Source: Halomicronema sp. CCY15110 (GTDB lineage Bacteria; Cyanobacteriota; Cyanobacteriia; Phormidesmidales; Phormidesmidaceae). Taken from it: a DNA stretch of 43,134 bases. Location: the NCBI RefSeq assembly GCF_016888165.1, contig NZ_JACSWC010000312.1, positions 1 to 43,134 on the forward strand, read 5' to 3'. Within the stretch, counting starts at the first letter, position 1. Every line of letters begins with the position of its first letter. Below the pieces are notes generated by a model, which had not been told where the DNA came from, made no database searches, and saw only the letters and a program-made list of their open reading frames with translations. Below are positions 8,750-17,035 of the stretch, piece by piece. The position numbers and the translations under genes were made by a program.

Positions 8750-9454
8750 ATGAGTCAAAATTTTTCCATTGTGGTTCATCAGCTGGATCATTTCTTCGGC
8801 ACTGGCAAACTCCGCAAACAGGCCTTATTCAACATTAATTTGGAAATTGCGGCGGGTGAAATTGTGATCATGACGGGGCCTTCGGGCTCTGGCAAGACTA
8901 CTCTGCTCACCCTGATTGGCGGATTGCGATCGGCTCAGTCCGGCAGTTTGCGTGTCGTGGGGCACGAAATTTGCGGCGCTACTGAAAATGATTTAGTGCA
9001 AGCCCGTCGCCATAATGGGTACATTTTTCAAGCTCACAATTTGCACGGCAGTTTAACCGCGCTGGAAAATGTGCAGATGGGGCTTGAAGTGCATCGCCGT
9101 TGGGCCAAAGCTGACAGACATCGCCAGGCGGCGGCAATGCTGGAGCAGGTAGGGCTAGCAGAGCGCATGCATTACTATCCCGGCGATCTCTCAGGCGGGC
9201 AGAAACAGCGAGTGGCGATCGCCCGCGCTTTGGTGAGTCGCCCTAAAATCGTTCTCGCTGACGAACCCACCGCCGCCCTAGACAAAAAATCGGGGCGCGA
9301 TGTGGTGGACATTATGCATAATCTCGCCAAGCAACAGGGCTGCACCATTTTGTTAGTCACCCACGACAACCGCATCCTTGACCTTGCCGATCGCATCGTC
9401 TACATGGAAGACGGGCGTCTTTCTAAGCAACCGGAACCATCAGCCTTGCCTTAG
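8750..9454 (+). CDS. devA: DevA-family ABC exporter ATP-binding protein
   Basis: The protein has 234 residues and starts 33 bases after devC. Walker A is GPSGSGKT (43-50), the Q-loop lies in YIFQAHNL, the ABC signature is LSGGQ (147-151), Walker B is VLADEP (168-173), and the H-loop is in LVTHD. All catalytic elements are present. The protein is closest in pattern to LolD/MacB-type ATPases that drive DevC. It powers the three-part exporter encoded with devB and devC. No terminator is obvious after the gene, and the next coding region begins over 300 bases later. Confidence 0.95.
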   Translation: MSQNFSIVVHQLDHFFGTGKLRKQALFNINLEIAAGEIVIMTGPSGSGKTTLLTLIGGLRSAQSGSLRVVGHEICGATENDLVQARRHNGYIFQAHNLHGSLTALENVQMGLEVHRRWAKADRHRQAAAMLEQVGLAERMHYYPGDLSGGQKQRVAIARALVSRPKIVLADEPTAALDKKSGRDVVDIMHNLAKQQGCTILLVTHDNRILDLADRIVYMEDGRLSKQPEPSALP

Positions 9455-9781
9455 CGGCGCTGCCATCGGTTGCCTGCCCTAACGTCATGGTTTGCCATCT
9501 CAACTGGCGTAGCAATCGATTGAAAGGGGCCAGGGACAAGGTGTACGGAACGCTATTGTCTCAAGCGGTTTAGTCATTGAGAGTAGCCCAACCTGATGGT
9601 GGATTGCGATAGCAAAAGGCAAAATTCAAAAGGTAAAATTGAGACCCTCGCAGCACAAGGCTTCTAGCATTTTGAGGGGGGTGAATCTGACAGCCGCTCG
9701 CTATATGAGCGTATGCCTTTTGCCCAGGGCCACATCGGCCGCCAGGGCTGGTTTACCATAGGAAGCACTGAAACTATTCGC
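9455..9781 (+). other. Spacer after devA
   Basis: No convincing gene is visible. Two imperfect tandem copies of a 14-base unit (AAAAGGCAAAATTC and AAAAGGTAAAATTG) lie at 9614-9641, a kind of short A-rich tandem repeat common in cyanobacterial spacers. A reading frame extends left to an ATG at 9713, but the conserved-looking part of the next protein starts only near 9782. Confidence 0.5.
9614..9641. repeat. Two-copy 14-base tandem repeat
   Basis: Units 9614-9627 and 9628-9641 agree at 12 of 14 positions (AAAAGGCAAAATTC and AAAAGGTAAAATTG). Confidence 0.6.
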
Positions 9782-10012
9782 GTGAAATTGCCTGTGCTGC
9801 TCGATCAGATGGGATTTGTGGTCAAAGTATTGGGGATGTCGGCGGCGATCGCGATCGCGTTCAAAACCGTCGCTCCCCAGCTCCCGATTCCGGCCACCTC
9901 GGCGGTGAGTCTGGCGATCGTGCTCTTGCCGTCCCTCATTGTCGGGGCTATTCTGACCTGGCAACTGTGGAAACTGAACCATGCCGACGCGACGCACCCT
10001 CGACGAGATTAA
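9782..10012 (+). CDS. Small two-helix membrane protein, unknown function
   Basis: About 76 residues from a GTG at 9782. An ATG at 9713 in the same frame would add 23 residues of unremarkable sequence, so the start is uncertain. Two hydrophobic segments are clear: LLDQMGFVVKVLGMSAAIAI and, after a short IPATS loop, a second helix in SLAIVLLPSLIVGAILTW. The tail is basic and hydrophilic. The last 32 bases overlap the start of the DUF39 gene, suggesting translational coupling and a shared role. I do not recognise a named family. It could be a membrane partner of the downstream protein. Confidence 0.55.
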   Translation: MKLPVLLDQMGFVVKVLGMSAAIAIAFKTVAPQLPIPATSAVSLAIVLLPSLIVGAILTWQLWKLNHADATHPRRD

Positions 10013-11180
10013 CGCCAAAATCCGCACTCAAACGGCGGTGGTAGAAACGGCAGAAGCTTTCAAACAACGAGTCGCTCAGTCGAGCGTGGGCGAAGCTTTG
10101 GCTGCCGTGGATGTGGTGACGACGGGCACCTTTGAGCCAATGGAATCGTCGGGAGCGATACTCAATATTGGCCACACCGACCCGCCGATCAAAATTCGTG
10201 ACTGTCGGTTGGATGGGGTGCCCGCTTATGCCGGGTTCGGGGCGGTGGATTTGTATCTGGGAGCCAGCCAACCCGCCGACTCTGGCAACCCTGGCGACAA
10301 CGTGCCGATGCGAGACCGAGGCGGCGGCCATGTAATTGCCGATTTGGTCGCAGGCAAGGCGGTGCAACTGCAAGCGACGGGGCACGTAACGGACTGCTAT
10401 CCGCGCGGCAAGCTCGACACCACGATTTCCCGCGAGACGATCAACCAGTTTTATCTGTTTAACCCGCGCAACCTCTACCAAAACTTTATCGTGGGGGTGA
10501 ATGGCGGCGATCGCCCCCTCGCCACCTATCTGGGGCCGTTGCAACCCAATTTGGGCAACGCGGTGTATGCCAACTCCGGGGCTCTGTCGCCGCTGATGAA
10601 TGATCCCCATTTGAACGTGGTGGGCATTGGCAGTCGCATTTTCCTCGGCGGCGGTATTGGCTATGTGGCGTGGGAAGGGACGCAGCATTTCCCCCTGCAA
10701 AAGCGCTTGCCCAATGACACGCCCATTGGCCCCGCCGCCACCGTGGCGCTAATTGGCGATGCCAAACAGATGCAGCCGCAGTGGGTGCGGGGCTGCTATT
10801 TCAAAGGGTATGGCCCCTCGCTGATGTTGGGCATTGGCATGGCGATTCCCCTGCTGAACGAGGAAATTGCCCGCCATTGTTCAGTACAAGACAAAGACCT
10901 AGTGGCCCCGGTGATGGATTTTTCCATTCCGCGCCGGGTGCGCCCCACCTTTGGCCTGGTGAGCTACGCCCAGCTCAAGTCAGGCCGCCTCACCCTGAAC
11001 GGCCAAACGGTGCGCACGGCTCCCCTTGCCAGCATTTATCTGTCGCGCCAGGTCGCCGCTGAACTCAAAGACTGGATCACCCAGGGCCAGTTTGAGCTGA
11101 CTGCCCCCGTCGCCCCCCTGGCCCGCGATCGCGCCTTCCTCGCCCAAGACACCTGGAATCCCCAGGGCGGGCTGAGCTAA
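9981..11180 (+). CDS. DUF39 (HcyBio) family protein, homocysteine biosynthesis type
   Basis: The protein has 399 residues and is a full-length member of the DUF39/HcyBio family (PF01837). Visible family features include VVTTGTFEPMESSGAILNIGH near residues 45-64, a conserved cysteine in TDCYPRG (Cys139), and the Gly-rich RIFLGGGIGYVAWEGTQH segment. In methanogens a member works with an NIL/ferredoxin protein to turn aspartate semialdehyde and sulfide into homocysteine, and a conserved cysteine is essential. Cys139 is a candidate for that residue. No ferredoxin partner is encoded here. Cyanobacteria also have ordinary methionine routes, so the role is open. The start overlaps the upstream small membrane gene by 32 bases. 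Confidence 0.85.
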   Translation: MPTRRTLDEINAKIRTQTAVVETAEAFKQRVAQSSVGEALAAVDVVTTGTFEPMESSGAILNIGHTDPPIKIRDCRLDGVPAYAGFGAVDLYLGASQPADSGNPGDNVPMRDRGGGHVIADLVAGKAVQLQATGHVTDCYPRGKLDTTISRETINQFYLFNPRNLYQNFIVGVNGGDRPLATYLGPLQPNLGNAVYANSGALSPLMNDPHLNVVGIGSRIFLGGGIGYVAWEGTQHFPLQKRLPNDTPIGPAATVALIGDAKQMQPQWVRGCYFKGYGPSLMLGIGMAIPLLNEEIARHCSVQDKDLVAPVMDFSIPRRVRPTFGLVSYAQLKSGRLTLNGQTVRTAPLASIYLSRQVAAELKDWITQGQFELTAPVAPLARDRAFLAQDTWNPQGGLS

Positions 11181-11224
11181 CGCGGCGGATATCCCTCCAC
11201 AGAGCGAGAGCGTCCGCTCGCCGA

Positions 11225-11266
11225 CTTCGTTAACATGTCAACAGAGGTTTACAAATGTTAACGAGG
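11225..11266 (+). promoter_or_regulatory. 12-bp stem covering a ribosome binding site
   Basis: CTTCGTTAACAT (11225-11236) pairs with ATGTTAACGAGG (11255-11266) over 12 bp with one wobble; the loop is 18 bases. The right arm ends in GAGG, the only Shine-Dalgarno-like sequence before the ATG at 11278. The element could be an RNA switch that hides the ribosome site, or a DNA operator (TCGTTAACAT...ATGTTAACGA). Confidence 0.5.
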
Positions 11267-11277
11267 CGCTCACCGAT

Positions 11278-11541
11278 ATGTTTGACCTGCTAGCAGCCAC
11301 CCGCGACTACTGGAAACAGCTCGATCACGTGGAAGCGGCCTACCACCGGGGCGAGCTGTCGGCCCAGGAAGTCAATACGCAGGTGCATGACCTGATGGCC
11401 GAACTGGGGGACGCCCGCCGCCAAGCCTTTAAAGATGTGTGGGCCAGTCTACAGGTGACCCTATCGCAGCAGCGAGACGCGATCGCGGGCACCGTCGCGG
11501 TGGGCCTCTTAGCCTATCTCTGGCTCGCGACCCTGGCCTGA
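11278..11541 (+). CDS. Small protein with C-terminal membrane anchor, unknown function
   Basis: The protein has 87 residues. Residues 1-65 are charged and helical (KQLDHVEAAYHRGELS, then AQEVNTQVHDLMAEL). Residues about 68-86 form a hydrophobic helix (AIAGTVAVGLLAYLWLATLA), so the protein is probably tail-anchored. It starts 97 bases after the DUF39 gene and converges with the minus-strand gene at 11570. Codon use matches the neighbours. I recognise no named family. Confidence 0.65.
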   Translation: MFDLLAATRDYWKQLDHVEAAYHRGELSAQEVNTQVHDLMAELGDARRQAFKDVWASLQVTLSQQRDAIAGTVAVGLLAYLWLATLA

Positions 11542-11569
11542 TGGCGAACTGGCTGGTTCGGCTCCAGCT

Positions 11570-12259
11570 TCAAAGCATAAATGGCTCTACGCGCTGGTCA
11601 CTGCGAATGCGATCGCGATCGACCGCCGACAGCACTTGATGCTCGGCTGGGGCAGACGACAAACAGCGCATGACGAGATCGGCCACGTCGGCGCGGGTGA
11701 TACTCCCCGCGATGCGTTCATCCTTCACCAACATGCCCTGGCCCGTCGCCGGGTCAGACAGCAGCCCCCCCGGTCGCACAATGGTGAAGGGCAAGCCACT
11801 CGCCATCAAATGTTCTTCGGCCTTGGCCTTAGCCAGCAGCGCTGGCCGCAGGGTTTCCAACACTTGCTCTGGCAACGCCACCGCACTCTCTCGTACTCCA
11901 ATGGAAGAGACCAGAATTAACCGCTCACAGGGCAACCCTTTCACCGCATCGATTAAGTGGCGGTTGCCTAAATAATCACACCGAGGCTCGTCGCGGGTGA
12001 AGCCCTTGCCCCCCAACGTCGTCACCACGGCAAACGGTTCATCTCCAAAGCACTGCACCGCTGCGTTCATCCGGTCGGGATCAAGGGCATCGCCGATTTG
12101 CACTTCAGCGCCTAGCGCTTCGAGTTGCGGACGGGCGTCGTCGGTGCGCAGCAGTGCCATCACCCGGTATCCCCGCTGCCGCAAGCCTCTGACAACTTCA
12201 AAGCCAACACCGCGGCTAGCACCTGCGACAAACACGTTGTGAGAATGAGAGGTGGTCAT
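11570..12259 (-). CDS. NAD(P)-binding SDR-like (atypical, NmrA/YwnB type) protein
   Basis: The protein has 229 residues. The N-terminal nucleotide-binding loop is VAGASRGVGFEVV, near residues 11-23, a GxxxxxGxxG pattern of atypical short-chain dehydrogenases. LILVSSIGV matches the conserved strand-4/5 region, and SGLPFTIVRPGGL is the signature of NAD(P)H-binding (NmrA-like) folds. The canonical YxxxK catalytic pair is missing, as in atypical SDRs of the YwnB/BLVRB group. It may reduce an unknown substrate or sense the NADP(H) state. It stands alone on the minus strand, 28 bases from the convergent small gene. Confidence 0.85.
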   Translation of the reverse strand: MTTSHSHNVFVAGASRGVGFEVVRGLRQRGYRVMALLRTDDARPQLEALGAEVQIGDALDPDRMNAAVQCFGDEPFAVVTTLGGKGFTRDEPRCDYLGNRHLIDAVKGLPCERLILVSSIGVRESAVALPEQVLETLRPALLAKAKAEEHLMASGLPFTIVRPGGLLSDPATGQGMLVKDERIAGSITRADVADLVMRCLSSAPAEHQVLSAVDRDRIRSDQRVEPFML

Positions 12260-12385
12260 TGTTATTGGTATGACTGAGGGCGTTCATTTAGTCTCAGCGT
12301 CTCACATTAACAATGCTCTACGCACGATGATGCGGACTGTCTTTAGCGATTAGGCCGCCGACTAGGCATTCTCCTCCAGCTCGTT

Positions 12386-13240
12386 TCACGGAAATGGTTC
12401 AGGATGCGATTCATGCTCCACTTCAAAGACGTGACCATACAGGCTAGAAAGGATCTGTTTGCCCTCTTGGGTAAGTTTCAAGTGCGCGATCGCATCCTTA
12501 ATAAAGGGGTACACCGTCTTCCAGTAAAAGCGGGGATAGTTGCGCCGCAAATCTTCGGGGTGACGATAGCCCAACTGCTGGTTGACGCCCGTTTCTTCAA
12601 ATTCATAAAACAGGGCGGGAATTTTGTGCAAATAGCGCGGATCGGACAGTTGCCCGATCAGGTCAGCGGCTCGCACTAACCCCGGAAACTCCACCGTGTC
12701 TTGGTGATCCCCATCGAAGGGCACCGGAAACCGGGTGAGTTCAATATTGCTTTTGATAATTTCCGCATCAATTAAACTGTGCCCCCCAAAGCGTTCTTCG
12801 ACAAAGCGCTTGCCGCGATCGACATGGTAGGGCGTGAGACTAGCGTCGGTGTGCCCTTCGGGAAACTGCACCGTCTCCTCGTCATTTTTACCCGTGGCAT
12901 AGGTTCTCGCCGAAACGACGTCCCGACGACAGACACCTTTGACATAGCCAATATCGTGACAGACGAGCGAGATGGTGAAATGGAGCCAATCTTCGCACGA
13001 GACCCGGCCCTCGCGAATGTGCTTGCCCCGCAAAATTTGCTGCCCCACCAATGTGACAAAGATGGCGTGCTCCACATCGTGATACAGGGCATTGCTGTTG
13101 GCAATGGTTTCCACCCCCATGTTGCCCACCCACGCAATGATATCAGCGTAGTCAGGCTTTAACCCGCCATAGGTTTGGGTGTAGTTAGACCGCAGCTCAG
13201 CCACAAAGGCATTGCCGAGAAGCTTGTTGGGGTTGATCAT
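12386..13240 (-). CDS. HD-domain metal-dependent phosphohydrolase
   Basis: The protein has 284 residues. The metal-binding pattern is visible as YHDVEH (His54, Asp55, His58) and CHDIGY (His95-Asp96), the core of an HD-type domain. The first motif, Y-H-x-x-x-H-A, resembles class I cyclic-nucleotide phosphodiesterases (YHNxxHAxDV) more than the usual HD-GYP or RelA patterns. The C-terminal half is helical and ends in an acidic tail. No sensor domain is attached. The likely role is hydrolysis of a nucleotide or phosphate ester; cyclic-nucleotide hydrolysis is a guess. No operon partner is evident. Confidence 0.8.
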   Translation of the reverse strand: MINPNKLLGNAFVAELRSNYTQTYGGLKPDYADIIAWVGNMGVETIANSNALYHDVEHAIFVTLVGQQILRGKHIREGRVSCEDWLHFTISLVCHDIGYVKGVCRRDVVSARTYATGKNDEETVQFPEGHTDASLTPYHVDRGKRFVEERFGGHSLIDAEIIKSNIELTRFPVPFDGDHQDTVEFPGLVRAADLIGQLSDPRYLHKIPALFYEFEETGVNQQLGYRHPEDLRRNYPRFYWKTVYPFIKDAIAHLKLTQEGKQILSSLYGHVFEVEHESHPEPFP

Positions 13241-13553
13241 GCGACTGGGGGAAACGGGGAGAAAATTGTGCGCCGGCCATAAGACTGTTCTATCCGATCT
13301 AACAAAGGCTCAACAACCTGATCAGGACTGATTACATCTCATTTATTGCCAAGGGGACAATGAGGCGTGAGGGATGATGAGCATCAGCACCGTTACTTCC
13401 GGGCTGGGTTGCAGCATCTGCCCGAACAAGCCTTGCTGGGATCAGGCAATGGCCGACAATGCCGAGCTAGCTGATCGGTAAATATCGCCCGATCGCTGCC
13501 GCTGTCCATGCGTTAACCCATCAGGCGACTGGCAATCGCGAGAGGGAACCGCT
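13241..13553. other. Spacer between the HD-domain gene and the YchJ-like gene
   Basis: I see no gene, strong terminator or long repeat here. Two or three GCGATC-type HIP1 fragments occur. The promoter of the HD-domain gene should lie near 13250-13320, but no clear hexamers stand out. Confidence 0.5.
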
Positions 13554-14036
13554 TTAAGGGTGCGACTTACCGTGGCATTGCTTGTATTTTTTGCCGCTGC
13601 CACACCAGCAAGGCTCGTGGCGTTTGGGCTCTACAGGTGGCAAATGCTCGCCGTCCAGGTAAAACCAGACCCCTTTCTGCTTTTTGAACCGCGATCGCTC
13701 GTGGATTTGTCCGGGCTGGTCGGCCTGAAACCGCGCGACGAATTCAACCATGCCGGTATCGTCATCCGATTGGCCTTGCTGGGTCGAGAGAATGGTCAGG
13801 CCGAGCCAAGTCGTACTGGCCATACTTTGGCGCAGCGTGGCGCGATCGCTCAATTGCCGCTGGGTGGGATGGTGAGTCGCCATCAGGTAGTCAACGTTTT
13901 GCTGCACATAGGCGGTGTAGCGCGATCGCATCAGCGCTTCGGCCGTGGGCGCGACTTGTTGCCCAGAAAGATAAGGCTCACAGCAGCTCAAAAAGGGGCG
14001 ATCGCTGCCGCAGGGACAGGGAGAACAGGAATTCAT
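13554..14036 (-). CDS. YchJ-like (UPF0225) SEC-C motif protein
   Basis: The protein has 160 residues. It has a SEC-C zinc motif at each end: CPCGSDRPFLSCC (about 7-19) and CWCGSGKKYKQCH (about 143-155). Each gives the CxCx(8)C[HC] zinc ligand pattern. Between them is the NTF2-like YchJ domain with ALMRSRYTAYVQQNVDYL. The length fits the UPF0225 family, where two SEC-C motifs flank this fold. The function is unknown; SEC-C motifs bind zinc and often mediate protein or ribosome contacts. It lies alone between other minus-strand genes. Confidence 0.92.
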   Translation of the reverse strand: MNSCSPCPCGSDRPFLSCCEPYLSGQQVAPTAEALMRSRYTAYVQQNVDYLMATHHPTQRQLSDRATLRQSMASTTWLGLTILSTQQGQSDDDTGMVEFVARFQADQPGQIHERSRFKKQKGVWFYLDGEHLPPVEPKRHEPCWCGSGKKYKQCHGKSHP

Positions 14037-14257
14037 CTTGGCAACTCATAGTTGAGTCGGCACCACACATTCGCCGACAAATTTCAAGGCATTCGTCATT
14101 CGAGCCCCAGGCCAACCCACGTTACGCCGCCGTTAGGCAAGTTGCCCTCACAGTGTGAATGCACTCAGGCCGGCGTTTTCATCACATCGGCATCCACCAG
14201 CGAACACCGCTCAGCAACGGGGCAATCGCTTGTCGGCGGGGGGCGTCAATGGCGCGG

Positions 14258-15202
14258 CTAACTCGCCGATAATGTCACACAGGGTTCGCCTTGACACTGA
14301 TTCACCTCCACCAACACATGGGAAAGGGTCGGAATGTGAGCCAGTAATTGTTTATAGTCGGTCGGTGATTTGGGATCGTGCGTCACGAGTGAAATCGTTG
14401 CCGCCAAATGATTTTGGTCGAGATACCAAACATGTAAGTCGGCAATGCGATTATCCGCATCGGCCTCAATGGATGAAATGATGTCACGCTTCACCCGCTT
14501 GTCTACCGCACCATCCAGCAGCACTGCACTCGTATCTTGGAGCAGCCCATAGGCCCATCTCGTAATGACGATCGCCCCAACGATGCCCATCAAGGCATCC
14601 AGCCACACCCACCCGAAAAATTTGCCCGCAAACAACGCGACGATCGCAAACACCGATGTGAGGGCATCGGCGATGACATGAAAATAGGCTGCCCGGAGGT
14701 TCTGGTCTGGCGCATGAGGGTGATGATGATCATGACCACCATGATGATCATGGTCGTGCAACAACCAGGCACTGGCTAAATTCACCACTAGCCCCAAAGT
14801 AGCGACCCCAATGGCCTCATTAAACAGAATTGGATGGGGACTAAAAAACCGCTCTACGGATTCAAACGCCATCAAAAAAGCCACCACGGCTAGCGCCACC
14901 GCACTGGCAAAGCCCCCCAAAACACTCACCTTACCCGTGCCAAACGTATATTTTGGGTCGCCTGCATGTTGGCGCGCATAGCGATACGCAAAGATTGTGA
15001 TGCCAAAGGCCGCGACATGCGTTGCCATATGCCAACCATCGGCTAACAAGGCCATCGACCCAAAGAGGGTACCCGCGATAATTTCTGCCACCATCATGGC
15101 GGCGGTGAACCCCATTACGATGAGGGTATTTTTCTCGGCATGGCGCTGATGCGTTGCGAAGTTGTGCCGATGCTGCCATTGCTCCAATGTATGGATATGC
15201 AT
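14258..15202 (-). CDS. dmeF: Cation diffusion facilitator metal exporter, DmeF type
   Basis: The protein has 314 residues from ATG 15202, chosen because AGGAG lies 4 bases upstream; a longer frame to 15241 lacks one. Six membrane helices are expected. Transport-site motifs ADGWHMATH (helix 2) and HVIADALTS (helix 5) match DmeF/Co-Ni-type CDF members. Between helices 4 and 5 is a His/Asp-rich loop (HDHDHHGGHDHHHPH), a cytoplasmic metal-binding segment. The C-terminal regulatory domain contains the typical DLHVWYLDQNH strand. The role is proton-driven efflux of divalent metal, probably Co, Ni or Zn. No metal-sensing regulator gene is adjacent. Confidence 0.93.
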   Translation of the reverse strand: MHIHTLEQWQHRHNFATHQRHAEKNTLIVMGFTAAMMVAEIIAGTLFGSMALLADGWHMATHVAAFGITIFAYRYARQHAGDPKYTFGTGKVSVLGGFASAVALAVVAFLMAFESVERFFSPHPILFNEAIGVATLGLVVNLASAWLLHDHDHHGGHDHHHPHAPDQNLRAAYFHVIADALTSVFAIVALFAGKFFGWVWLDALMGIVGAIVITRWAYGLLQDTSAVLLDGAVDKRVKRDIISSIEADADNRIADLHVWYLDQNHLAATISLVTHDPKSPTDYKQLLAHIPTLSHVLVEVNQCQGEPCVTLSAS

Positions 15203-15240
15203 AAAACTCCTGTGGTGTTTGGTAGACAGACTTCCTGCCA

Positions 15241-15284
15241 CAGCCTGAGTGACTTCTATGGTTAAAAAATGGTTGAACAGGCTG
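15241..15284. other. Weak inverted repeat upstream of dmeF
   Basis: CAGCCTG (15241-15247) and CAGGCTG (15278-15284) form a 7-bp inverted repeat with a 30-base spacer in the dmeF leader. It could be a regulator site or chance. I could not fit it to a NiCo or other metal riboswitch. Confidence 0.25.
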
Positions 15285-15349
15285 CCATGCCCAAAATGGT
15301 TTCTAACCGTCTTAATTTTTGTCCCAGTACAAGGACGTGCATAGCTATT

Positions 15350-17035
15350 TTACCGAGTCGATAGTTGCGAGGGGACTGTCCGCCACAGTTCTTCTAGCTT
15401 GTTGGCGGGAATGGTGAGGTACAGCACATCTTGGTTGTCTAGCGTGTAAGAAAACAGGTCAAACCCGTGGAGGGCTCCCTGGGGGGTCTGAATGTATAGC
15501 GGCACCAGATCCGCTTCTTGGGCAATGTCTGCCACCCGTTTGCCAAAAAAGGTATGCCCCGGAGTGATCAAGGTACCCAGCGCAACCCACAAACTCTGAC
15601 CAGTCATCCCGCTGCCCAGCACTTGGCCCCCTAGCGCGGCGGCGGCAAACGAAGGGGCCGCTAATTCGGTAGGACTCAGCACTTGCTCGAACTCAAACAC
15701 TTGCTGCACTTGGCGGGCAAAGTTGGGGTCTTGATTGCGCACCACAATGGGCAACTGATGGGCGAGGCTCTTGGCCGCTAGCGCAATTTCGAGGTTGCCG
15801 GTGTCGTAACTGGTCACCGCCAGTAGTCCGGTAGCGGTGGTAATGCGGGCCTCTTTGAGGGTATCGGGCAGGCTGGCATCGCCCACAATCACGGGAATTT
15901 TGAGCGCACGAATGCTGTTGACAAAACGCCCTTGGGCGTCGCGTTCGATGACGACGACATCGTGGCCACCCAATTTGAGCTGACGGGCAATTTGAAAGCC
16001 CACGCCCCCCAGCCCACAGACAATGTAGTGGTGACGTTGCGGCAATTGCACCGCATTCCACACTTGATGAAAATGCGTGCCTAACACCAAGTCATTCAAC
16101 AGAGCATAGAACACCCCAATGACCCCGGCTCCCACCAGCATCATGATGGCGGTAAATATTTTGATGGCGACGGGAGCCTGCTCGGCGACTTCTTCGTGAC
16201 CGCCCGCACCCGTCAACATGCCCACGGTGAAATACAGGGCGTCGGCGATCGCGATATTGAAGTTGACGCTGATGTAAATCAGGGTGGCCGCCGCGATTAA
16301 TAAAAATAAAACGAGGGTAATAGCCAGCGCCGCCTGACTCTGTCGCCGAAATTGGCGTAAACCGGCCAAAAAACTGCGAATTCGTCGTTCCCAGGTGAGG
16401 CGCTGCATTCTGCCGGGGGAGGGTCGGGTCGCGATGATGAGGCGATCGCCCACGGCCAGTTTGTGATCTTGGAGCACCGCCGAGACCAAATCCACCTGCT
16501 GATGGGCGGCTTGGTAGTAGATCAACATGCGATCGCGGTTTTCCCATAGATGTCGCAGCAACACCCCATTCCAAGGATGGTTGCCATCGATCAATTCTTC
16601 GTACATGGGCCAGTTGCGCCCCATCAAATCAATCTGGCCGATGGCCGCATTGCCCAAGGCGGCATAGGCAAAGATGGGGCCAGACAACGCCGACACACTC
16701 ATGGAAACGTGATACGAGAGCGTTTGATCCAGACGGCTGCCCAGCCCCTCATTGAGGAGTCGGTTAATAATGAGAAGGCGCGGATTCAGCACGCGCGCTT
16801 GGGTCAAAATCGCCAAATTCAGGGCATCGTCTGAGGTCATCAAGAGCAAGGCGGAAGCATCGTGGATGCCTGCTTGTACCAAGACGTCGGGCGATCGCAA
16901 ATCGCCGACCACCACATGCTCTTCGTCGATGGGCTGCGAGCTGATGCCAATCACCTGCGCACCCTGCTGCCGCAACAGCGAAAAAACCCAATACCCCGTA
17001 TTTCCTAACCCACAGACAATAATTTTTGGCTTCAT
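15350..17035 (-). CDS. RCK-2TM-RCK channel-like protein with abnormal selectivity filter
   Basis: The protein has 561 residues from ATG 17035, which puts the first Rossmann strand at the N-terminus; a TTG at 17098 would add 21 residues. Order: TrkA-N domain with GLGNTG (9-14), TrkA-C-like segment, basic linker, first membrane helix (about 236-257), pore region ALYFTVGMLTGAGGHEEV (about 266-283), second helix (about 290-317), then a second TrkA-N domain with GLGGVG (341-346) and TrkA-C. This is a two-RCK potassium channel layout. The filter normally reads TVGYG but is TGAGG here (275-279). It may conduct another ion, be gated differently or not conduct. Both RCK nucleotide loops are intact, so ligand sensing is probably retained. 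Confidence 0.85.
   Translation of the reverse strand: MKPKIIVCGLGNTGYWVFSLLRQQGAQVIGISSQPIDEEHVVVGDLRSPDVLVQAGIHDASALLLMTSDDALNLAILTQARVLNPRLLIINRLLNEGLGSRLDQTLSYHVSMSVSALSGPIFAYAALGNAAIGQIDLMGRNWPMYEELIDGNHPWNGVLLRHLWENRDRMLIYYQAAHQQVDLVSAVLQDHKLAVGDRLIIATRPSPGRMQRLTWERRIRSFLAGLRQFRRQSQAALAITLVLFLLIAAATLIYISVNFNIAIADALYFTVGMLTGAGGHEEVAEQAPVAIKIFTAIMMLVGAGVIGVFYALLNDLVLGTHFHQVWNAVQLPQRHHYIVCGLGGVGFQIARQLKLGGHDVVVIERDAQGRFVNSIRALKIPVIVGDASLPDTLKEARITTATGLLAVTSYDTGNLEIALAAKSLAHQLPIVVRNQDPNFARQVQQVFEFEQVLSPTELAAPSFAAAALGGQVLGSGMTGQSLWVALGTLITPGHTFFGKRVADIAQEADLVPLYIQTPQGALHGFDLFSYTLDNQDVLYLTIPANKLEELWRTVPSQLSTR

Noticed and set aside
15203-15349. Metal riboswitch (NiCo or yybP-ykoY type) in the dmeF leader
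   Set aside because: Only a 7-bp inverted repeat is present; the conserved multi-stem core of these riboswitches could not be fitted.
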